Counted from the first letter of the stretch, positions 16,190 through 20,231 are shown. The stretch is 64,000 nucleotides of DNA from Rariglobus sp. (GCA_029266495.1 JAQSWS010000005.1:1-64000), one strand, 5' to 3'. Program-made: numbers and translations. Notes: a model not told the origin generated them from the letters alone.

Positions 16190-16330
16190 TTCGGAGGAGA
16201 AAGCCGAACACAGGTTTTTTTATCTGAGCTACGGCTCCCGCGAGGGAACCGGTTGGCATCGAAACCAACGACCTTCCCCACCGAAATGGAGCTGCTCTAC
16301 CGAAGTAACTGCATTCTCACTGCCTCCGAA
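16190..16330 (-). ncRNA. Y-RNA-like gene C, permuted inside the D loop
   Basis: Ends TTCGGAGG/CCTCCGAA, motif GTGAGAATGCAGTTACTTC, 3' TTTCTC. The module begins with the 3' half of a D arm (GGTAGAGCA), then an anticodon-like arm, T arm GTTGG-TTTCGATG-CCAAC, closed acceptor CGGTTCCC-TCGC-GGGAGCCG, TA and the 5' half of the D arm (GCTCAG). The break is therefore in the D loop, unlike genes A and D. Confidence 0.75.
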
Positions 16331-16335
16331 ATAAA

Positions 16336-16483
16336 TTCTGGGAGAAACACAGGCGAAGTCCCCCTGGAGCCCTTCCCATCGCTTACTCACGTAAACGACA
16401 GGCGCTCGTATTTGCAGCCATGGTTCGCGCCAGGCACGGGGATTCGGGTTGGAGCGAAGTAGCTTCACCTTCACTGCCCAGAA
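16336..16483 (-). ncRNA. Y-RNA-like gene E, divergent module
   Basis: Ends TTCTGGG/CCCAGAA, 5' motif CAGTGAAGGTGAAGCTACTTC and 3' GTGTTTCTC match the family. The interior has stems such as GGCGC/GCGCC, but clear T and D arms are not recognisable. Confidence 0.6.
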
Positions 16484-16489
16484 AAAGAA

Positions 16490-16678
16490 TCCAAGAGACG
16501 GAGCGTAGCGGAGAAGGGGCCACCGAAGGTGGAGTCCGCAGGACCGCGCACAGCGCGCCAACACCGACCAGAGACGATAACGTGCTCTACCCATTGAGCT
16601 ACCTCCCCGTAAATGATGGGGAGGATCGGACTCGAACCGACAACCACGCGCGAAGTAACTCTGATCTCACTGCTTGGA
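16490..16678 (-). ncRNA. Y-RNA-like gene D with full permuted tRNA module and insertion
   Basis: Ends TCCAAG/CTTGGA, motif CAGTGAGATCAGAGTTACTTC. Module: T arm GTCGG-TTCGAGT-CCGAT, a full 7-bp acceptor CCTCCCC-ATCATTTAC-GGGGAGG closed by a loop, TA, D arm GCTC-AATGGGTA-GAGC. The 3' part holds a copy of the GACGGAGCGTAGCGGAGAAG element also found in tRNA-Asp. Confidence 0.8.
16497..16521. repeat. Inserted element E3 core, copy in Y-RNA D
   Basis: The 25 nt starting GACGGAGCGTAGCGGAGAAG are the exact reverse complement of 17576-17600 in tRNA-Asp. The element is therefore present in both orientations within the array. Confidence 0.75.
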
Positions 16679-16720
16679 AATAAATACACCTTTGCCGAGT
16701 CGCCTCGGACAAAAGAAAAA

Positions 16721-16805
16721 TGGTCGGCGGGACAGGACTCGCACCTGCACGGGCTCGCGCCCACGAGTTTCTGAGACTCGCGTGTATGCATTCCACCACC
16801 CGCCG
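16721..16805 (-). tRNA. tRNA-Leu(CAG), altered elbow
   Basis: Acceptor CGGCGGG/CCCGCCG, anticodon loop CTCAGAA in CGAGT/ACTCG, long variable arm GGGC-GCGA-GCCC, T arm GCAGG-TGCGAGT-CCTGT, discriminator A, encoded CCA. The D loop (AATGCATA) has no GG. Confidence 0.85.
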
Positions 16806-16812
16806 AAAAAAC

Positions 16813-16904
16813 TGGTGCGGCCGGAGAGATTCGCACTCTCACGAGCTTGCGCTCCGCTCTTCCCGATACCAACGGGATGCGTCGCTTCCTACGCTTGGCC
16901 GGCA
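16813..16904 (-). tRNA. tRNA-Thr(GGT)-like with long variable arm
   Basis: D arm GCGT-AGGAAGCG-ACGC, anticodon loop TTGGTAT in TCCCG/CGGGA, T arm GAGAG-TGCGAAT-CTCTC, encoded CCA. About 21 nt between anticodon and T arms include GAGC-GCAA-GCTC, a class II variable arm not expected for Thr. The acceptor pairs only with a bulged C. Confidence 0.65.
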
Positions 16905-16910
16905 TAAAAA

Positions 16911-17082
16911 TGGTCGAGACGGAAGGACTCGCACCTTCGCAGTCCGTGAGGACGGCGCGTTTACAGCGCGCTGCAATTGCTGTTGTTCGCCATGCCGCCC
17001 AGACGGCACCCGCATGGCTCACCCCTCGCGGTGCTCAGGGCTACGCCGTCTCCGCGCTACGCGCTTCGTCTGCCACGTCTCG
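16911..17082 (-). tRNA. tRNA-Tyr(GTA) with about 88-nt D-loop insertion
   Basis: Acceptor CGAGACG/CGTCTCG, anticodon loop CTGTAAA in GCGCG/CGCGC, variable arm GTCC-TCAC-GGAC as expected for Tyr, T arm GAAGG-TGCGAGT-CCTTC, discriminator A, encoded CCA. D-stem halves GCA/TGC flank the inserted element E1. Confidence 0.8.
16983..17070. mobile_element. Inserted element E1, copy in tRNA-Tyr
   Basis: About 88 nt from TTGTTCGCC to CTTCGTC. Same orientation and same place in the D loop as the copy at 14122-14208, with compensatory stem changes. Confidence 0.65.
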
Positions 17083-17086
17083 AAAT

Positions 17087-17162
17087 TGGAGGCTCGGGCG
17101 GGATTCGCACCCGCACGGACACGGCGTATGAAACCGTCGCACTGCTGTTGTGCTACCGAGCC
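17087..17162 (-). tRNA. tRNA-Met(CAT) 1, altered elbow
   Basis: Acceptor GGCTCGG/CCGAGCC, D arm GCAC-AACAGCA-GTGC, anticodon loop TTCATAC, T arm GCGGG-TGCGAAT-CCCGC, discriminator T, encoded CCA. A paired G1-C72 means it is not an initiator; it could be elongator Met or the lysidine-type Ile. Confidence 0.85.
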
Positions 17163-17166
17163 AAAA

Positions 17167-17241
17167 TGGTGGGTCGCCTCGGTAATGCTCCGAGTTCTGC
17201 CGGTTAAGAGCCGGCTGCTTCACGGTTAAAGCTTACGACCC
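17167..17241 (-). tRNA. tRNA-Lys(CTT), altered elbow
   Basis: Acceptor GGGTCGT/GCGACCC, D arm GCTT-TAACCGTG-AAGC (C at 18), anticodon loop CTCTTAA in GCCGG/CCGGC, T arm CTCGG-AGCATTA-CCGAG, discriminator A, encoded CCA. Confidence 0.85.
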
Positions 17242-17252
17242 GTGGGAAAATA

Positions 17253-17327
17253 TGGCTCCTCGGGCAGGTTCCGCCCCTGCACCTCCGCATTAACAGTGCG
17301 GCGTTCTGCTAGTTGAACTACCAAGGA
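17253..17327 (-). tRNA. tRNA-Asn(GTT), altered elbow
   Basis: Acceptor TCCTTGG/CCGAGGA, D arm GTTC-AACTAGCA-GAAC, anticodon loop CTGTTAA in CCGCA/TGCGG, T arm GCAGG-GGCGGAA-CCTGC, discriminator G, encoded CCA. Confidence 0.87.
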
Positions 17328-17334
17328 ATGAAAG

Positions 17335-17478
17335 TGGTCGAGGTGGAGGGATTGACTCGCGCTCACACGCTCGGGGCGTTGCCCCACGTCTGCGACGTGC
17401 CGGTCGGCCTGCTGGCCTCCCGCACCCCCGTTATGGCTGGGTGTAGGCCAGCTGCCCTAGCTGCTAGGCGACACCTCG
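17335..17478 (-). tRNA. tRNA-Val(TAC) with about 67-nt T-loop insertion
   Basis: Acceptor CGAGGTG/CACCTCG, D arm GCCT-AGCAGCTA-GGGC, anticodon loop CCTACAC in GCTGG/CCAGC, discriminator A, encoded CCA. T-stem halves GGGGG and CCCTC are 74 nt apart (17351-17424); the loop starts TGC and ends AAT around an inserted element. Confidence 0.75.
17354..17421. mobile_element. Inserted element E2, copy in tRNA-Val
   Basis: Includes a GACTCGCGCTCACACGCTCG stretch and a GGGGC/GCCCC hairpin. It is homologous, in reverse orientation, to the insertion in the second tRNA-Met. Edges are approximate. Confidence 0.6.
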
Positions 17479-17482
17479 AAAT

Positions 17483-17621
17483 TGGCGCTCGTGATCGGAC
17501 TTGCACCGATTGACTTCCCTTCGACAAAGGGCTGATTGGCTCGCTGCGCTCGGGTCTTTGACCTCCGCCTGCGGCGGCCCCTTCTCCGCTACGCTCCGTC
17601 GACTCCTTCATCTCCACGAGC
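17483..17621 (-). tRNA. tRNA-Asp(GTC) with about 65-nt D-loop insertion
   Basis: Acceptor GCTCGTG/CACGAGC, anticodon loop TTGTCGA, T arm ATCGG-TGCAAGT-CCGAT, discriminator G, encoded CCA. D-stem halves GAT/ATC are 73 nt apart (17537-17609); the D loop still ends GAGCCA. Confidence 0.75.
17541..17605. mobile_element. Inserted element E3, copy in tRNA-Asp
   Basis: Contains CCGCCTGCGGCGG and then the 25-nt core at 17576-17600 found inverted in Y-RNA D. Its start on the minus strand (GACGGAGCG.AGCG) resembles element E1, so E1 and E3 may be one family. Confidence 0.6.
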
Positions 17622-17627
17622 AAAAGG

Positions 17628-17703
17628 TGGTCAGGTGGGTGGGACTTGCACCCACTTCCCCGGCTTCACGGGCCGGTGCCCCGCTGACTGGGCCACGCAC
17701 CTG
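17628..17703 (-). tRNA. tRNA-His(GTG), altered elbow, no G-1:C73
   Basis: D arm GCCC-AGTCAGCG-GGGC, anticodon loop CCGTGAA in CCGGC/GCCGG, T arm GTGGG-TGCAAGT-CCCAC, encoded CCA. The acceptor is CAGGTGC/CCACCTG with the last pair mismatched. Position -1 is T and 73 is A, so the bacterial His identity pair G-1:C73 is absent. Confidence 0.82.
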
Positions 17704-17707
17704 AAAA

Positions 17708-17782
17708 TGGTCGGAGCGGCGTGATTTGCACACGCGTAGCCTCGGTCCCAAGCCGAGTGCCTGACTTCTAGGCTACGCCCCG
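17708..17782 (-). tRNA. tRNA-Pro(TGG), altered elbow
   Basis: Acceptor CGGGGCG/CGCTCCG, D arm GCCT-AGAAGTC-AGGC, anticodon loop CTTGGGA in CTCGG/CCGAG, T arm GCGTG-TGCAAAT-CACGC, discriminator A, encoded CCA. Confidence 0.88.
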
Positions 17783-17787
17783 AAAAT

Positions 17788-17923
17788 TGGATGCGGGTGT
17801 CGGTGGAGCGAAGCGGAACAGCGCACCAGCATGTGCGGGGCAAGGCCCCGAGTGCCAGCGAGTCAATCGCACCGACGGGCATCGTGGCTTATGAGACCAG
17901 ATGGAGACCTCGCTCTACCCGCG
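17788..17923 (-). tRNA. tRNA-Met(CAT) 2 with about 61-nt T-loop insertion
   Basis: 5' CGCGGGT faces ACCCGCA, giving a C1xA72 mismatch as in bacterial initiators; discriminator T, encoded CCA. Anticodon loop CTCATAA, but the stem CTGGT/GCCAC lacks the three G-C pairs of an initiator. T-stem GTCGG/CCGAC halves are 68 nt apart, with the loop opening TGCGATT. Confidence 0.7.
17808..17866. mobile_element. Inserted element E2, copy in tRNA-Met 2
   Basis: The stretch GGGGCAAGGCCCCGAGTGCC followed by AGCGAGTCAAT is the reverse orientation of the tRNA-Val insertion. Edges are approximate. Confidence 0.6.
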
Positions 17924-17928
17924 AAAAT

Positions 17929-18004
17929 TGGTGGAGGCTCGCGGTTTTGCTCCGCGCTCTCGTGGTCTTCAGCCACGCGCCATCACTAGATCGGCTTAAC
18001 CTCC
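17929..18004 (-). tRNA. tRNA-Phe(GAA), altered elbow
   Basis: Acceptor GGAGGTT/AGCCTCC, D loop ATCTAGTGA, anticodon loop CTGAAGA in CGTGG/CCACG, T arm CGCGG-AGCAAAA-CCGCG, discriminator A, encoded CCA. Confidence 0.88.
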
Positions 18005-18098
18005 AAGTGCCGGACTTCACCCCCCGGCGGGTCTTTCTACCTATATGGGACTTTTACCCACCCTGCTTGCGCAGTGTTACTCTTCATTCAGTCGAAAT
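18005..18098. other. Array gap without a recognisable tRNA
   Basis: 94 nt between tRNA-Trp and tRNA-Phe. On the minus strand it has CTGC-GCAA-GCAG and GCCGG/CCGGC stems but no anticodon loop or CCA end. It may be a decayed tRNA or small RNA. Confidence 0.4.
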
Positions 18099-18174
18099 TG
18101 GCATCCGCGGTGAGGATCGCACTCACCCGTTAGGTTTTGGAGACCAGACCGACCGCCTAGATCGTCTCGCGGAT
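18099..18174 (-). tRNA. tRNA-Trp(CCA), altered elbow
   Basis: Acceptor ATCCGCG/CGCGGAT, anticodon loop CTCCAAA closed by only GGT/ACC, T arm GTGAG-TGCGATC-CTCAC, discriminator G, encoded CCA. The D loop contains TAGGC. Confidence 0.8.
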
Positions 18175-18179
18175 AAAAT

Positions 18180-18252
18180 TGGTGGAGCTGGACGGTAACG
18201 CTGTCGCCTCCGCGTTGCAGGCGCGGCGTGCTGCTCTTACTACTACAGCCCC
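18180..18252 (-). tRNA. tRNA-Ala(TGC), degenerate D and T stems
   Basis: Acceptor GGGGCTG/CAGCTCC, anticodon loop CCTGCAA in CCGCG/CGCGG, discriminator A, encoded CCA. The D stem GTAG/GCAC pairs at only two positions, D loop TAAGAGCA. The T arm is weak around AGCGTTA. Confidence 0.72.
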
Positions 18253-18256
18253 AAAA

Positions 18257-18332
18257 TGGACACGACGGCGGGACTTGCACCCGCGAACCTCGGCTTTGCA
18301 GACCGGTCCCTTGGCTGCTCGGGCACGTCGTG
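18257..18332 (-). tRNA. tRNA-Cys(GCA), altered elbow
   Basis: Acceptor CACGACG/CGTCGTG, D loop AGCAGCCA, anticodon loop CTGCAAA in CGGT/GCCG, T arm GCGGG-TGCAAGT-CCCGC, discriminator T, encoded CCA. Confidence 0.86.
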
Positions 18333-18410
18333 ATGAATACCTGCGACTCAGGTCGCTCGGCGTAGGAAGACTTCTCCGACGTCCGCCCTCAATGACCGCA
18401 GGGTAAGTGT
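18333..18410. other. Array gap with element-like sequence
   Basis: 78 nt between tRNA-Lys(TTT) and tRNA-Cys. It contains GTAGGAAGACTTCTCCGACG and GCGACTCAGGTCGC, palindromic pieces similar in style to the inserted elements. No tRNA is recognisable. Confidence 0.4.
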
Positions 18411-18486
18411 TGGTGGAGCCGGCGGGAGTTGCACCCGCACCGTGCGGATTAAAAGTCCGCTGTGCTGCTGTTGACACCACAGCTCC
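18411..18486 (-). tRNA. tRNA-Lys(TTT), altered elbow
   Basis: Acceptor GGAGCTG/CGGCTCC, D arm GTGT-CAACAGCA-GCAC, anticodon loop CTTTTAA in GCGGA/TCCGC, T arm GCGGG-TGCAACT-CCCGC, discriminator A, encoded CCA. Confidence 0.9.
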
Positions 18487-18487
18487 G

Positions 18488-18561
18488 TGGTGCGCCTGGG
18501 GAGATTCGCACTCCCCACTCCGGACTGGCAGACCGGCACGTTACTCCTACGCTACAGGCGC
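18488..18561 (-). tRNA. tRNA-Gly(GCC), altered elbow
   Basis: Acceptor GCGCCTG/CAGGCGC, D arm GCGT-AGGAGTA-ACGT, anticodon loop CTGCCAG, T arm GGGAG-TGCGAAT-CTCCC, discriminator A, encoded CCA. Only 1 nt separates it from tRNA-Lys. Confidence 0.86.
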
Positions 18562-18570
18562 AAATTAAAA

Positions 18571-18647
18571 TGGCCGCCTCGACGGGAGTCGCACCCGCAT
18601 CCCTCGGCTTGAAAGGCCGGGATCCTGGACTGTTAGACGACAAGGCG
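18571..18647 (-). tRNA. tRNA-Glu(TTC), altered elbow; first tRNA of the array
   Basis: Acceptor CGCCTTG/CGAGGCG, D region GTCT-AACAGTCC-AGGA, anticodon loop CTTTCAA in CGGC/GCCG, T arm GCGGG-TGCGACT-CCCGT, discriminator G, encoded CCA. Confidence 0.86.
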
Positions 18648-18655
18648 GAAAAATT

Positions 18656-18713
18656 GAAACGCACGGCCGGCATCACCGTTTAACACCCATCGGGGTGCAC
18701 CGTGCGTTTGGTC
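18656..18713 (-). other. Large hairpin at the head of the array
   Basis: AAACGCACGG and CCGTGCGTTT form a 10-bp stem enclosing CACCC-CGAT-GGGTG. It lies just upstream of tRNA-Glu, within the expected leader of the array transcript. It could be a leader structure or a small RNA. Confidence 0.5.
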
Positions 18714-18743
18714 GCAGAACCGCTCGAAAGCGGGCCTGCATTT

Positions 18744-18840
18744 TCACAAAAAAGAACACACACCGTCGTCCCTCTCACGCCGACAAAGTCGGGGTGGTTT
18801 GGACGGCCGCAGGATTTTATGCGGTCGTTGGCTGATTGAC
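18744..18840. repeat. Right copy of the flanking inverted repeat, interrupted
   Basis: ACAAAAAAGAACACACACCG starts the copy; GTTGGCTGA, which directly follows in the left copy, appears only after about 60 extra nt. GTCG stands at both ends of the extra segment, as after an insertion with a short target duplication. Confidence 0.65.
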
Positions 18841-18925
18841 TGGGCTCAGCGATGAAGCCGCTTACGGAATATGGAAAACGAGTGTGAACTCGGCTTTCCG
18901 GAAGCGGCCCGCTGGCTTGAGGCAC

Positions 18926-18955
18926 AAAAAAGCCCACTTCCGGATAGAAGTGGGC
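18926..18955 (-). terminator. Intrinsic terminator upstream of the array
   Basis: GCCCACTTC-TATCCG-GAAGTGGGC followed by TTTTTT on the minus strand. It ends the short transcript carrying the small ORF at 18965-19072, so the array needs its own promoter between about 18650 and 18925. Confidence 0.85.
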
Positions 18956-18964
18956 CGCGTGAGG

Positions 18965-19072
18965 CTATGAAAAGTCCTCGGCGCTAAAGGGCACCACTTC
19001 GATGATTGCCTGCGTAATCGGGTCGAATACCGACCGGTTCGCCACGCATGATCGTCTTGCTAAAATTCGCAC
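18965..19072 (-). CDS. Possible small protein, 35 aa
   Basis: Too short for the ORF track. GTG at 19072 opens a frame that ends with TAG at 18965-18967, 10 nt before a strong terminator stem. The product reads RILARRSCVANRSVFDPITQ then AIIEVVPFSAEDFS, whose C-terminal half looks protein-like and amphipathic. An in-frame stop lies upstream, so the start is limited to GTG. The position directly before the terminator supports it as a real message. Function unknown. Confidence 0.4.
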   Translation of the reverse strand: MRILARRSCVANRSVFDPITQAIIEVVPFSAEDFS

Positions 19073-19316
19073 ACGACCAATGCCGCTCCGTTAGCCGGAG
19101 GGCTGAGGCAGTAATAAGTCGTGTGGATTGATTCATGGAAGGCAGAGACGATTAGGTGTTCGTAGAGTTACAACGGATTTGCCGGTTCGAAAATCAAGAG
19201 GGACTTTGAAAAATCTTTTCCGATGTCCGAAACCGCAAGGAACGTTGTCCCGGCATCCTACCAGAAGTGCCGGTGCTTGCCATGGCTCAAGACGCAGGAT
19301 ACCTGACTGGCAAATC

Positions 19317-20231
19317 ATGTTTGAAAAACTCTTCTCCGAACGCGGCCTGTCCCTTGATCGCATGCGCGTGCTGGTCGAGGTGCACGACGCCGGCAGCATC
19401 GCTCAGGCGGCGCCGGGGGATCCGATCCGCCAAAGCCAATACAGCCGCCAGTTGCGCGAACTCTCCGAGTTCTTCGGCTGCGAGGTGGCCCAACGGCAGG
19501 GAAAGCTGCTCAAATTGACCGAGCACGGTCGAAAACTCGCCGATCTCGCCCGCAGTCACCTTCGCTCACTGGAGGATTTCCGCGCGGAATGCCGGACGGA
19601 GTGCCCCGACTACACCATCGCCGCGGGCGACAGCATTCTTCACTGGCTGGTGATTCCGCGACTAGGGACACTGGCCGGAAGCAAGCCAGCGGTTCGCTTC
19701 GCGACCACCAGCCTGAGAACCAACGATGTTGTGCAACAACTGGCGGACGGACGGGTGGATTTCGGCGTGATTCGCCAGGATGCCTTGGTGGACGGCTTGG
19801 AATCAGCGCCACTCGGCGAACTCACCTACGTGGCAGTCGTGCCCAAGGCACTTGTTGGCCGAGGCAAGACACCGACGTTAAAGGATGTGCTGGGAGGCCT
19901 GCCTCTCGCTGCACAAACCGCAGACGGCCAGTTCACCCAACGACTGCGGCAGATCGCTTCGGATCTGCAGGTGGAGATTGAACCCGCCCTGGCCTGCCAG
20001 TCATTCCCGCAAACGCTAAGCGCGGTGCGCGCCGGTGGCTTTGCCGCAATCCTGCCGACCCTCGCGCTGGATGATCTTCCGGCGGGCTCCCATGTTCTCG
20101 TCAAAGCCGATCCGCTCAAACAACTGACCCGCAAGCTGGCCTTGGTGTGGAGCCGCCGCTCCACCCACGTCCGCCCGACAGCGACTCCATTGGCCCAACG
20201 CTTGGTGAAAATCTTTAAAATTGAGCGATAA
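19317..20231 (+). CDS. LysR-type transcriptional regulator
   Basis: Start set at ATG 19317 (MFEKLFSERGLSLDRMRVLV), which puts the helix-turn-helix in the usual place; the track's start at 19128 would add a leader without family likeness. 304 aa. The N-terminal winged helix covers VHDAGSIAQAAPGDPIRQSQ, then YSRQLRELSEFFGCEVAQRQ. From about residue 90 a periplasmic-binding-like effector domain follows (ADGRVDFGVIRQDALVDGLE). It diverges from the tRNA array, so it could control the island, but LysR genes often act on other loci. Effector unknown. Confidence 0.8.
   Translation: MFEKLFSERGLSLDRMRVLVEVHDAGSIAQAAPGDPIRQSQYSRQLRELSEFFGCEVAQRQGKLLKLTEHGRKLADLARSHLRSLEDFRAECRTECPDYTIAAGDSILHWLVIPRLGTLAGSKPAVRFATTSLRTNDVVQQLADGRVDFGVIRQDALVDGLESAPLGELTYVAVVPKALVGRGKTPTLKDVLGGLPLAAQTADGQFTQRLRQIASDLQVEIEPALACQSFPQTLSAVRAGGFAAILPTLALDDLPAGSHVLVKADPLKQLTRKLALVWSRRSTHVRPTATPLAQRLVKIFKIER

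Noticed and set aside
14061-17923. Group I or group II introns as explanation for long tRNAs
   Set aside because: Insertions are 60-90 nt, lie in D or T loops rather than the anticodon loop, and show no intron core.
16700-18650. Possible CRISPR array because of regular about 76-nt spacing and repeated TTGCACC words
   Set aside because: The repeated words are T arms of tRNAs; each unit folds as a tRNA with an encoded CCA end, and no constant repeat is present.
18650-18925. Sigma-54 promoter for the array as in enterobacterial rtc operons
   Set aside because: I could not find a GG-N10-GC -24/-12 element in a suitable place, and no RtcR gene is present in the window.
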